Assembly (NCBI GenBank): GCA_963832785.1
Contig: CAWHVF010000005.1
Coordinates: 2,356,001 to 2,420,000 of the forward strand
Reading direction: 5' to 3'
Length of the DNA: 64,000 nucleotides
Origin: CAWBRT01 sp963832785
GTDB lineage: Bacteria > Acidobacteriota > Terriglobia > Terriglobales > Acidobacteriaceae
Numbering within the stretch: the stretch's first letter is position 1; each line of letters opens with the position of its first letter. The position numbers and the translations under genes are program-made. Positions 48,882 through 57,688 of the stretch are shown here, piece by piece. Under the pieces are notes generated by a model that made no database searches, was not told the DNA's origin, and saw only the letters and a list, made by a program, of their open reading frames with translations.

Positions 48882-50735
48882 CTAAGCTCCAGGCAGAAGC
48901 GCAATGTCATTGGCGCCGGCGCTGGCGTTCGGGTAATCGGGCAGGCCCAACAGATGGACGATGGTGTGGAGCACATCCTGAAACTGGTAGACATTGCTGG
49001 TAGTCGAGCCCTTGATCACCTTCGGCCCGATCATGACCAGCGCCACGTGCCCGCCGCAGCCGCTGGACTGGGTTGGAGAACAGGAGTTATCCGCGGTAGT
49101 GTCGCCCGACTCGCCGACCACATCGCCTTCGTCGAAGACGATGATCAGAATGCCGTCGCCTCCCGCCTGGAATGGAGGGCTGGCGAGCAGCGGGCCGAAG
49201 ACATTTGTGTTCAGCCAGTTATCGGCCGTGGCCAGCAACACGCCGGGACTGGTGGCGTCGGGCATGTCGGCGTCGTCGAGGACGTTGGGCACGATGAGGC
49301 TGAAATTTTGAAAGGCGTTGGCGCCCGCATCGGTGGCAAACTGGCCGAAGCCGTACATGTTCATTTGCTGGCTGACGTCGTTGGCCACATCGGAATACCA
49401 CGGGAACGGGTTATGGTGCAGCACGTAATTGCCCGTATCCCCGCCCATGTATCCCTGGGCCGGCATGCCCTCGAAATATCCGCGCCAGGTCTTGCCGGCG
49501 GCGGTCAGGGCACGCACCAGATTGTCGCCGGTTATCACCGCGGAGCAGGCAGCGCCGCTGCAGGAATTGGGGCTGGCTGTCCAGGCGGAACCCGAGGTCA
49601 GGTAGAGGTAGTCCCGCAGCGAGCCGTGGGCGTTGGCGTAGACGTTCAGCGCCAGGCCATTGGCGGACGCCAGGTTGCAGAGATTGGGCATGCCCGAGGT
49701 CGCGCAGTTGGTGGCCGTGCCGGAAGGAAATACCTGGGAAAAGCTCTGGTTCTCCTCCATCACCAGGAAAACGTGCGCCGAGCTGGGGAAGGCCGGCGGC
49801 GCCGCCGTAACGGTTACGGTCGCGTTCGCCGACTTGGTGTTGTCGGCCACGCTGGTAGCGGTGACGGTGTGCGAGCCGGAGGTTGCCGGCGCGGTATAGA
49901 GGCCGGCGGCGCTGATGCTGCCTGCGGTGGCGTCGCCGCCCACCATGGCGTCCACCGCCCAGGTCACGCTGGCGTCGGTTGCGTTCTGCACCGTGGCGGT
50001 GAACTGCTGCGTCGCGTTCTCCGCAACCGATACCGAGGCCGGAGACACCGAGACGGTTACCGGTAGCGGAGTGACGGTCACCGTCGCACTGGCGAACTTG
50101 CTGTTGTCGGCCATGCTGGTAACGGTCACCGTGTGCGTTCCCGGCGTCGCCGGAGCATGATAAGTAACGGTGGTTCCGCTTCCGCTAATCGTTCCCGCGG
50201 CGCTGCTGCCGTTAAGAGCGCCGTCCACGGTCCAGGCCACGTTGGTGTTCTGCGTATTCAGAACGGTTGCGGTGAACTGCTGGGAGCCACCGGCCTGGAG
50301 GCTGGCAGCGCTCGGGCTGATGGTGACAGCCACCGCCAAGGTGACGGTTACAACCGTGCTTGCCAACTTGGTAGGGTCGGCCACGCTGGTGGCGGTCACG
50401 GTGTACGATCCGGCAGTTGCCGGCGCCGTGTAGATGGCGGTGGCGCCGCCCGCCGCGACTATCGTTCCCACGTTGCTGTTGCCGCTGGCTCCGGTTACCG
50501 TCCAGGTCACGGAAGTATCGGACGCGTTCTGAACCGAGGCGGTGAATTGCTGCGTGCCGTTCGGGGCCAGGATGGCCGTCTGCGGGGTGAGACTGATGGT
50601 GACGGCCGGCGCCGTGGTCACGCTGGTAGTGCTGGTGTTCGCGCCGCTGGAACTCGGAGACGATCCCGAGCCACAAGCCCAGAGAAAGAACGTCAGCAGG
50701 AAAACCAGCAGGGGAGCAGGCTTCACACTACGCAC
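48882..50735 (-). CDS. Lipoprotein with three Ig-like domains and a phosphoesterase domain
   Basis: A 617-aa exported protein. Signal peptide with lipobox LWAC (Cys about residue 21), followed by a Ser/Thr linker, three repeated bacterial Ig-like domains (each with a QQFTA(S/T)VQN core and an AGxYTAPAT(A/S)G end, residues about 40-310) and a C-terminal phosphoesterase domain of the phospholipase C/acid phosphatase type (HVFLVMEENQSFSQVFPSG, IIVFDEGDVVGESG, GGHVALVMIGPKV). It is probably surface-exposed and hydrolyses a phosphoester; the substrate is unknown. GTG 50735 is preferred, with GAGG five bases upstream; GTG 50756 is also in frame. Confidence 0.88.
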   Translation of the reverse strand: MRSVKPAPLLVFLLTFFLWACGSGSSPSSSGANTSTTSVTTAPAVTISLTPQTAILAPNGTQQFTASVQNASDTSVTWTVTGASGNSNVGTIVAAGGATAIYTAPATAGSYTVTATSVADPTKLASTVVTVTLAVAVTISPSAASLQAGGSQQFTATVLNTQNTNVAWTVDGALNGSSAAGTISGSGTTVTYHAPATPGTHTVTVTSMADNSKFASATVTVTPLPVTVSVSPASVSVAENATQQFTATVQNATDASVTWAVDAMVGGDATAGSISAAGLYTAPATSGSHTVTATSVADNTKSANATVTVTAAPPAFPSSAHVFLVMEENQSFSQVFPSGTATNCATSGMPNLCNLASANGLALNVYANAHGSLRDYLYLTSGSAWTASPNSCSGAACSAVITGDNLVRALTAAGKTWRGYFEGMPAQGYMGGDTGNYVLHHNPFPWYSDVANDVSQQMNMYGFGQFATDAGANAFQNFSLIVPNVLDDADMPDATSPGVLLATADNWLNTNVFGPLLASPPFQAGGDGILIIVFDEGDVVGESGDTTADNSCSPTQSSGCGGHVALVMIGPKVIKGSTTSNVYQFQDVLHTIVHLLGLPDYPNASAGANDIALLPGA

Positions 50736-51211
50736 GAGATCCTCACCTAAGCCCACGCCCGGAAAACAAGATTACGCAGTGGTAATCGGATCTCGGACCA
50801 TGGAAGTAGAATGGGCAACACTGCCGCAGGGTGTGATGCCCCTGCTCTGGGCGAAGTTGCTCAAATCTGCTCCGGCGGGAAGCGCGCAAGCCACACGGCG
50901 CTGCCTGACCACTGTTCAAGCCGCCACGCCGGAACTACTTACCAGGGGCTTGCATACTTTCTACCCCAGGGCAGCTCCCCGCCCCGGGGCGTTCATACCC
51001 GATAAAAACCGGCCGGGCCCGCCTTTCCAGAGTAGTTCGATTTCCTGTAAGGTGTGCGCTCACTTGTTTGGTTTGGCTCTTGACTCTAAGGTTGATTTCG
51101 TCGTGCGCGGCTTCTCCCGAAAGCCGGTGGGATTGGCGTCGGAAACGAACCGAGGGGCGAGCCTGCGCGGATCATCACTCAACGCCAGCAGCTAAGCCGC
51201 AAAGGAACTTC
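50736..51211. other. Noncoding gap between divergent lipoprotein and GT4 genes
   Basis: About 475 nt with small unsupported frames only. It should contain divergent promoters, but none is clear by eye. Confidence 0.35.
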
Positions 51212-52468
51212 ATGTCCGCAACTCGAGTGTGCGCTATTACATGCGATTGTTATCCGGAAGACCCCCTGGTGAGGCGAACGGCTGAGGCGGCGGCGAGCGC
51301 GGGCTTCGAGTATCACGTAATCTGCTCCATGCGCGAGGGCCAAAGCGCGTACGAGTTGTTCAATGGGGTCCACGTTCATCGTATCTACATTCGCGGGAGC
51401 AAGGGAAAGCCGCTGGGCAGAATCACGGCGCAGCCATTGGGAATGACGCTGTTCCTGTGGTCTCTTTTCGCCCTTTTGGCCTTCCGGAAAGTGACGCGCC
51501 TGCACTCCAAACTGAATTTCGATGTTGTGCACGTTCACAACCTGCCCGATTTTCTTGTGTTTGCGGCGCTCATCCCCAAGCTCCGCGGGGCCCAGGTCAT
51601 TCTGCATGTGCAGGATGTCATGCCCGAGCTGATGGCGGTGAAGACGAAGGGCCTTTTGCGGGATATAGCCGTTCCGCTAACCAAATTTCAGGAACGCGTT
51701 TCCACCGCTTTTGCCGATCATGTGGTTACCGTCGGCTGGCCCTTTGAAGAACGGCTGTTGCAGCGCGGCGTGCCCCGGGAAAAACTGAGCAGCATTCTCA
51801 ACAGCGCCGATCCCATGGTGTTCCCGGCGGAAAAGCGAACAGCGCCCTTCCTGGGAGAGGCTACGGCCGAGCGTCCGCTGGTCCTCATCTATTACGGCAC
51901 ATTCGCCGAGCGCTGCGGGCTCGACGTAGGCATTCGCGCCTTTGCCAAGGCGCGCGCCGCCGCGCCGCACTTGCGCCTGCGGTTCAAGGGCAGCGGAGAA
52001 CCCCTGCCCCGGTTGCGGCGGTTGGCGCAGGCCCTGGGGGTTGGCGACTACGTCGAGTTCTCTCCCGGCGTCCCGGTGCATGAAGTGGTCGATTTCGTGG
52101 CCCAGGGCGACATCAGCATCATTCCCTATCGCGCCGACGGTTTCATGAACCTGGTGCTGCCGACCAAGGCGTACGAGTGCGCCTTGATGCGCCGCCCCAT
52201 GATTGCCTCGGACACCCTCGCCATGCGCTCCATGTTCCGCCCCAGTTCGGTAATGTTCTGCGAGCCGGCGAGCGTGGACAGTTTCGCCGAGGCCATCATC
52301 GGTCTCTACCGGAACCCGCAGAAGCGGGCCCAGTTGGCCGCCAACGCCGAGCAGGATTACGCGCAGTATCGATGGGAGCTGGTAGCCGAGCAGTACCGGC
52401 AACTGCTTGCATCTTTGGCCGCCAAGAGCAAAAAAAGAGCGCCTGCCCGGTGGCAAACCGCCGCCTGA
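51212..52468 (+). CDS. Glycosyltransferase family 4 protein
   Basis: A 418-aa GT-B fold glycosyltransferase. The N-terminal Rossmann half begins VCAITCDCYPEDPLVRRTAEAAASAGFEYHVI, with FDVVHVHNLPDFLVF, and the C-terminal nucleotide-sugar half has LIYYGTFAERCGLDVGIRAFAKA, FKGSGEP and the EX7E-like region VLPTKAYECALMRRPMI. It probably builds a surface polysaccharide. ATG 51212 has AAGGA five bases upstream. No signal peptide. An AAAGAGCG/CGCTCTTT inverted repeat at its 3' end (52435-52480) could terminate it. Confidence 0.92.
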   Translation: MSATRVCAITCDCYPEDPLVRRTAEAAASAGFEYHVICSMREGQSAYELFNGVHVHRIYIRGSKGKPLGRITAQPLGMTLFLWSLFALLAFRKVTRLHSKLNFDVVHVHNLPDFLVFAALIPKLRGAQVILHVQDVMPELMAVKTKGLLRDIAVPLTKFQERVSTAFADHVVTVGWPFEERLLQRGVPREKLSSILNSADPMVFPAEKRTAPFLGEATAERPLVLIYYGTFAERCGLDVGIRAFAKARAAAPHLRLRFKGSGEPLPRLRRLAQALGVGDYVEFSPGVPVHEVVDFVAQGDISIIPYRADGFMNLVLPTKAYECALMRRPMIASDTLAMRSMFRPSSVMFCEPASVDSFAEAIIGLYRNPQKRAQLAANAEQDYAQYRWELVAEQYRQLLASLAAKSKKRAPARWQTAA

Positions 52469-52526
52469 CAGACGCTCTTTGTCTAGCTTTGATAGAAACG
52501 GCTTACGTTAGATTTTTTAGTCTCTG

Positions 52527-53351
52527 CTAGAAACGCCACCTTTCCCACGCTCGGTTAGCCAGCGCCCGGCGCACGCTCAGCTCATAAGGCTGACCCGGCG
52601 ACCAGGTCCCTGAGTAGTGGAACCCGATACAGCTCCAGAAGACGTAGCCCCATCCATGTTGCGCGGCGATCTGATCTACGGTCTGGCCGCCGTAGAGCCA
52701 GCTTCCACCGTCGTAGAAATCGCCGTCGTAACAGGAGCGTATACGGGCCGCGTACCAGTCGGCCACCAGCGCCGTGGACTCGGTTGTAGCCGGATAACCG
52801 CCGTGTACGGCCGCGCCTGAACAGTCCTTGTTCTTGATCTGGAGAATGCCGTAGGAAGCCTCGCCCGGCTGGCCGCAAACATCGCTGACATAGCTCATGC
52901 GCCAGGATGATTCCTCGACGGCCGCCGCCCGGATCGTATCCTCGTCGATGCCCCACTTGCAGGCGGCCCATTGAATTATCTCGGAAGTCGTGCCGGTGAA
53001 GTTGCCGCTGACCTTTGCCAGCTTGGCCCCCCAGGCGGCAAAGCCATCATTTTTTATTGCCCAGCCGAACGGCGGTTGGAGAACGGTGTGGTTGGCACGA
53101 TAGTTGTCCTGCCGGGGCTCCCAGGAATTGCGCACCACACGCGCCGCGCAGTAAGCGTCCGAACGCGGCAGGTAGGCGGCGTGCGGCGGCTCCGTGCCGA
53201 AGTAGGTGGTCGGCTGGGAGTCGCCAGACGCCCACACATGCCAGCGCAGCTTTGGCCCAAAGTCGGTGAAGCCGATTACGGCAGCAAACACAAGCAACCC
53301 GGCAATGGCGAACAAAAACGTAAAGCCGCGATGGCCTAGTTTTCGGAGCAT
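52527..53351 (-). CDS. Membrane-anchored SLT-like protein (paralog 1)
   Basis: A 274-aa protein with an N-terminal membrane anchor (GFTFLFAIAGLLVFAAVIGF) and a C-terminal lysozyme-like domain. The likely catalytic Glu is in AAAVEESSW, followed by GEASYGILQIKNKD, the ES...GLLQ pattern of lytic transglycosylases. The domain (from TTYFGTEPPHAAYLP to the end) is closely similar to the C-terminal half of the protein at 59149-60420. It probably acts on peptidoglycan in the periplasm. Six or so Cys residues may form disulfides. ATG 53351 has AAGGA five bases upstream. Confidence 0.78.
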   Translation of the reverse strand: MLRKLGHRGFTFLFAIAGLLVFAAVIGFTDFGPKLRWHVWASGDSQPTTYFGTEPPHAAYLPRSDAYCAARVVRNSWEPRQDNYRANHTVLQPPFGWAIKNDGFAAWGAKLAKVSGNFTGTTSEIIQWAACKWGIDEDTIRAAAVEESSWRMSYVSDVCGQPGEASYGILQIKNKDCSGAAVHGGYPATTESTALVADWYAARIRSCYDGDFYDGGSWLYGGQTVDQIAAQHGWGYVFWSCIGFHYSGTWSPGQPYELSVRRALANRAWERWRF

Positions 53352-53384
53352 GAAATTCCTTGGGAAGCGCTTTGGAGCCGGAAA

Positions 53385-53430
53385 CACAAGGAGCTTCGAC
53401 TCGCTTCGCTCGCTCGGCATGACGCCGTGA
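53385..53430. repeat. Fragment of the TCGGCATGACG repeat family
   Basis: ACAAGGAGCTTCGACTCGC...CTCGGCATGACGCC, matching the end of the repeat at 43300-43352. It lies directly upstream of paralog 1 of the SLT-like genes. Confidence 0.6.
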
Positions 53431-53475
53431 TGGGGTACGCTGGCATGGAACCGTTCGCGCGCCTTTCGCAGCCGC

Positions 53476-54861
53476 TCATGCTACCAGAGGTTTTGCCTGG
53501 GCCGTTGTTTCCACCCGGTAGACGATGCGTTCTCCATCCAGGGCGGCGTAGGCGATCCTGGCGCGCTCGGCGCCCTCGCCTTGGATTTCCCAGCCGCCGC
53601 GGCCGCGCGCCAGCGTCATTTGCGCCCGCTGCCTCCACCACCTGTTCACCTCCTTGGGCAGCGTAATCCAGGCCGCCGCTTGCGCCCGCAAGCCGGAGAG
53701 GTGAGCCAGCAACTCGGTATAGCAATTTCTGGCGCGCCGCTCGATCAGGTAGTCGGGGTGAGTGCAAAAGGCGATCAGGCCGTGCGCCCGCATAAGCGCA
53801 TCGATCTGCGACTTCCACAGATCGGCCGAGTACTGCTTCAGGATGTGGAACAAAGAATAATCCTGGGTCATGGTGACCGGAATTTCCAGCATCTCGCCGA
53901 TGAAGTACGGCAGAACCGTGCAGCAACCGCCGGGCTGCGACTCCAGGTGCCCGGCATTGGGAACCGACATGTCGTAATCAAAATCCAGTTCGCCGTACCA
54001 CTCTAAATTCCGGTACAGCGCGCCTGAGCGGAAACCGGCGGCGCCGAAGGCCTTGCCGTAGAGATTGATTCGGGCCACGCGCCGCTTGAACTCGGCATGA
54101 TCGCGATAGAGGTGGCCGTCATGGTTCAAGTCATGAATGTTGATCTCGCAACCGCCGTCGCGAATGCTTGCCAGAAACGTGTCCGTCACCGGATATCGTG
54201 ATTCGGGAATAACCTGGAAAGACGAGAAAATGCCGTGCGCGCGGTCCAAGTCCATCAGGGCTTGGCAGAAATTACGGCCGGCGAGCGTCTCCACGTCGTG
54301 CGTCATGAGCACGCAGCTCTGATGGCCCTCGGGCCAGAACCATATGAACGGAATCTCTGCCACGCCCCGCGCCTGCAACGAGAGCAGCAGCAGGCGTTCC
54401 ATGAGGCGGTCGACCGTGGTGTCGACGGGCCACGCGGGAAACGGCGCCGTTCGGGAGCTTTTAAGCCTAATCCGCTGCAGATGCTTGCGAACTGCGACTG
54501 GCAGGAACTTGCGGACCATGTAGTAGGCGGCGCGGACGCCGGCCTTTGACGTCAGCCGCCCCTGGTAGTGCGCGCAACTGTTTACGTATTTTTCCTGGCG
54601 CAGGTTGCCGGCTACTTCGTCGAGAGCGAACGGGAGTTCGAGCGCGCCTTTATCCCGCTTGACCAGCGGCAGCGCATCATCGAGGACCGTCGGCGGCTGA
54701 AATACCGGCTGCGCGGCGGCGGAGCACCGGCCGTAACAAAGCAGGTTTTCGCCGAAGCGGAAGAAGCCCGGCTCGCCGCGCGGTTCGGCGACCGTAACGG
54801 AGGCCGCCAGCTCCGCCGGAAGGCGATAGTAATTGAGCAGTGGATCGTTGATGCTGGTCAT
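53476..54861 (-). CDS. Polysaccharide deacetylase family protein
   Basis: A 461-aa protein whose C-terminal 290 residues form a NodB-like fold: SCVLMTHDVETLAGRNF (the catalytic Asp motif), FSSFQVIPES, NIHDLNHDGHLYRD (metal His residues), FRSGALYRNLEWY and FCTHPDYLIE. The first 150 residues are a less conserved domain. It likely N-deacetylates an exopolysaccharide sugar. ATG 54861 is chosen; the open frame extends back in phase to a stop at 54916-54918, just after a 28-codon ORF. No strong binding site precedes ATG 54861. Confidence 0.85.
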   Translation of the reverse strand: MTSINDPLLNYYRLPAELAASVTVAEPRGEPGFFRFGENLLCYGRCSAAAQPVFQPPTVLDDALPLVKRDKGALELPFALDEVAGNLRQEKYVNSCAHYQGRLTSKAGVRAAYYMVRKFLPVAVRKHLQRIRLKSSRTAPFPAWPVDTTVDRLMERLLLLSLQARGVAEIPFIWFWPEGHQSCVLMTHDVETLAGRNFCQALMDLDRAHGIFSSFQVIPESRYPVTDTFLASIRDGGCEINIHDLNHDGHLYRDHAEFKRRVARINLYGKAFGAAGFRSGALYRNLEWYGELDFDYDMSVPNAGHLESQPGGCCTVLPYFIGEMLEIPVTMTQDYSLFHILKQYSADLWKSQIDALMRAHGLIAFCTHPDYLIERRARNCYTELLAHLSGLRAQAAAWITLPKEVNRWWRQRAQMTLARGRGGWEIQGEGAERARIAYAALDGERIVYRVETTAQAKPLVA

Positions 54862-54915
54862 TGAGAGATCAAATTCGCGGGTTGTTATAGGCCTGTCGAA
54901 CAACGAGACTGAAAG

Positions 54916-55002
54916 CTATTTCGCCAGCACCATGAGCTGCTCGAGGTAGCTGCCGTCCTGGTATGGCCGTTCGGGGTTCAGCAGGGACGCGTTGGCATTC
55001 AT
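54916..55002 (-). CDS. Very short ORF with strong ribosome binding site
   Basis: A 28-codon ORF (MNANASLLNPERPYQDGSYL..., ending VLAK) preceded by AGAGGAGG three bases before ATG 55002, the best binding site in this cluster. It is in the same frame as the deacetylase gene, separated from it by its TAG stop and 18 further codons. It may be a leader peptide, a decayed gene start, or the true start of the deacetylase if the TAG is a mutation. Not recognised otherwise. Confidence 0.4.
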   Translation of the reverse strand: MNANASLLNPERPYQDGSYLEQLMVLAK

Positions 55003-55035
55003 TTTCCTCCTCTCTGCGCCGGCTCGGTGGCCAGC

Positions 55036-56313
55036 TTAAAAGGCCTGCGCGGGCTCGGAAATGGCTGATTTTGCCTGGCGCGCGGCCTGGTGAAGCGTCC
55101 GCCGCGCAATCGCTCTCGCCACCGTTTGCGAGGCGAACTTGGTGCCGGCGACGAAGCGCATCAGCGGCCCGTAGCTCCACGCCGCCGCCGCCCCGATAAA
55201 GTGCAGCCCCGGCGCGGACGACTCGAAAGCGCGGTCGAGCCGCGGAAAACCGTTCACGCGCGCGATGCGCTCCAGCAGCGAAGTCGACAGGAACGGATAG
55301 CCGGAGATGTTCACCTGGTAGCCGGTGCCGAGCAGTACGTGGTCCACTACGCGCTCGCTACCGTCATTGAAACGCACGCACAGGCGCTCTCCCCGAGCGC
55401 GCGCGCTTTCCACGACGCAGCCGGTGTAAATCTGGACTTGACCCAATCTCTCTTTCACCCAGGCCGAGGCCCCGGGGCAGATGCTGCGCACTCCCCACTT
55501 GTCCTGAACCGAACGCGGCAGACGGCGAAACATGCTCGGCCGCTCCGCCAACTGGCTGACGAGCGCGGGGCCGACGTCCGAGGGTCCGTACAACATCCAG
55601 CCGAGCATGCCTGTATGCATCCACGGCTTCTGCCAGAACCAGCGCACCTGCGGCTCGCGCACCGCCACCGTGACGCGAACGCCGGCCTCGTGGCACAAGG
55701 CCGCTCCTTCCAGCGCGCTCTGTCCACCGCCGACGATGAGCACCTCCTTGTCGCGAAACTGTCCGAGGTCTGTCACCTCCGAAGTGTGGGAGACCAGCGT
55801 CCTGGGCAGCCCCGCAAAGACCTGCGGCTTGCAGGCGAATGGTTTCACCCCTCCGGCTACAACGACCCTGCGCGCCATCAGGGTCTCGCCATGATCGAGA
55901 GTCAGACGATATCCAGCCGGGTCGGGCTCAATTCGCTCGATCATTCGGGGGTCGATGGGCAGATCGGCCTGGCGGGCGAACCAATGGCCGTAATCGATGA
56001 AATCCTCCACCGGCAGTCTTTCTGACATCATCTTCAGGGACCAATCACCGGTCACCGCTGGCGGCGGAATGGCCCCGAGGCGCCTGCCCACCGCGCTCTG
56101 GAAAGCTTCGATGGAAAGCGCGGAGTCCGGATCGCTAAGATGCGAGGCCACGCGCGGAGAGCGCAGCACCATGCCCTTCGGCATGTGGTTCGACCAGAAA
56201 GACATCACTTCCCCGAAGACCCGTATCTCCAGGCCCTTTACGCGGCGCAGATGAGCGGCGCAGGAGAGGCCGTACGGCCCAGCGCCCAAAACAACCACAT
56301 CGCACTTTTCCAT
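55036..56313 (-). CDS. FAD/NAD(P)-dependent oxidoreductase (flavin monooxygenase-like)
   Basis: A 425-aa flavoprotein. The N-terminal FAD motif is VVVLGAGPYGLSCAAHL, a second nucleotide motif VLIVGGGQSALEGAALCHEAG lies near residue 195, and a third ATG-like motif LLGTGYQVNISGYPF near 325. The layout resembles lysine/ornithine N-monooxygenase-like and FMO-type enzymes. In this neighbourhood it may modify a sugar or amine of the surface polymer. ATG 56313. It starts 68 nt after the ATP-grasp gene. Confidence 0.88.
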   Translation of the reverse strand: MEKCDVVVLGAGPYGLSCAAHLRRVKGLEIRVFGEVMSFWSNHMPKGMVLRSPRVASHLSDPDSALSIEAFQSAVGRRLGAIPPPAVTGDWSLKMMSERLPVEDFIDYGHWFARQADLPIDPRMIERIEPDPAGYRLTLDHGETLMARRVVVAGGVKPFACKPQVFAGLPRTLVSHTSEVTDLGQFRDKEVLIVGGGQSALEGAALCHEAGVRVTVAVREPQVRWFWQKPWMHTGMLGWMLYGPSDVGPALVSQLAERPSMFRRLPRSVQDKWGVRSICPGASAWVKERLGQVQIYTGCVVESARARGERLCVRFNDGSERVVDHVLLGTGYQVNISGYPFLSTSLLERIARVNGFPRLDRAFESSAPGLHFIGAAAAWSYGPLMRFVAGTKFASQTVARAIARRTLHQAARQAKSAISEPAQAF

Positions 56314-56381
56314 GATTCCGACTCCTTGCTTGTCGATCTTGTGAAACTGTCAAGCCCGCCATTGCCGGGTGCGCCCTTTGG

Positions 56382-57635
56382 CTAGGGACCGAAATGGCTG
56401 CGAGCTCTGCGCCAGGCGCGCCTGGCAACCAGGTATGTCAGCAGAGGAACTTCCAGCAGGCCGGGAAGCGGATCGTCGCCGGCGAAAATCGGCGAGTCCT
56501 GTGCTCCGAAGAAACACTTGATATAGGCCCTCCACGAAAGCGTGCCGCGCAGGAGCTGCTGCAAGGCGACAGGGAAATCGGTGCTCAGGCGCATCCAGGA
56601 GACGCCCGGGGCTGCCTGCACCCGGGGAACCGGTTCGCCTTGGGCGAGCAGCCACAGCAGATAGGGAAAATCCACGCCCGCCCGCGCGCCCAGCGTGTGC
56701 CATCCCCATACCCGCGGATTTACGTCGAGGAGCCTGTACCTGCCGGCGGGATCGCGCTTGAACTCCACCTCGACCAGGCCGGTCATTCGGACTGCAGCCA
56801 GCAAGCGCGTGGCAGGAGCGCGCAGGCCGGGGTCGTGAATGGTTTCGACGAAGGTGCTTGCCCGCCCGAAGTCGCTGGGAAACTGCCGCGTGCGGCGGGC
56901 AGCCACCGAAGCCAGTTCGCGCCCATCACAGCACAGCGCCGCATAGGAAAACTGCGCCTCGCCGCCGCCGGGCACGATCTCCTGAACCATGACCAGTTCG
57001 CCGGGCAGGAAGCTGGTTGCTTCCCGGTAGCGGGCCAGCAGCTCCTGGCGGCTGTTGGCCACCCAGGCCTTTGCCGAGGTAAAGGGGTTCGAAGCTTCGC
57101 GGCGCGCCGGCTTCAGAATGACCGGAAACTGGCAGTCGAGCTTTTCCAGTTCCTGAGAGTCCCTGGGGCAGAACGTCCATGGCTGATCGATGCCCAAGCT
57201 CTGCGCGAGCCTGTGCAGGGCGAGCTTGTCACAAACCTGCTCGAGGGTTTCCCAGGGCGGCGTCGTCAGCGTGTAGTGCGCGGCCAGCGCATCATGGGAG
57301 CGCGCTACCAGGCCGACCGTATCGTCCGCGGTGGGAACCAGCAACCAGCCGTGCAGCTTCTCCCTTTCCGCCAGACGCAGCAGGGAAGCGGCATCGTCAG
57401 CGCCTTCCGGCCAATGCACCACGCGGCTGGCGTAGCGCGAGAGGGCGGCAAGGTTGTGCTCGCCGCGCTGCAGCAGCACGATGGGAATTCCGCGCCGTCC
57501 CAAACTGCGCACCACTCCCAGCCCGCGGTAGTCGGCGCCCATGACAACTACGCCGCCAGGTTTCGTATGTCTATGAAGGCCGCCCAGGAGTGCGGCTGCG
57601 GTGACGGCGATTCCTGCTTGCAAATCCGTGCTCAC
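56382..57635 (-). CDS. ATP-grasp ligase-like protein
   Basis: A 417-aa protein with an N-terminal Rossmann-like preATP-grasp domain (VVVMGADYRGLGVVRSLGRRGIPIVLL) and an ATP-grasp domain (FPVILKPARREASNPF, ELVMVQEIVPGGGEAQFSYAALC, VEVEFKRDPAGRYRLLDVNPRVWG with the Mg-binding Glu/Asn). These proteins ligate a carboxylate to an amine or thiol and are seen in exopolysaccharide clusters. The start is taken as GTG 57635, with GAGG four bases upstream; the open frame extends to 57671 without a better site. Confidence 0.85.
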   Translation of the reverse strand: MSTDLQAGIAVTAAALLGGLHRHTKPGGVVVMGADYRGLGVVRSLGRRGIPIVLLQRGEHNLAALSRYASRVVHWPEGADDAASLLRLAEREKLHGWLLVPTADDTVGLVARSHDALAAHYTLTTPPWETLEQVCDKLALHRLAQSLGIDQPWTFCPRDSQELEKLDCQFPVILKPARREASNPFTSAKAWVANSRQELLARYREATSFLPGELVMVQEIVPGGGEAQFSYAALCCDGRELASVAARRTRQFPSDFGRASTFVETIHDPGLRAPATRLLAAVRMTGLVEVEFKRDPAGRYRLLDVNPRVWGWHTLGARAGVDFPYLLWLLAQGEPVPRVQAAPGVSWMRLSTDFPVALQQLLRGTLSWRAYIKCFFGAQDSPIFAGDDPLPGLLEVPLLTYLVARRAWRRARSHFGP

Positions 57636-57688
57636 GATTCCTCTGCCACGGCGCGCGCCGTGCGTTGCCAACTCCGCCTTCGGCGCTA

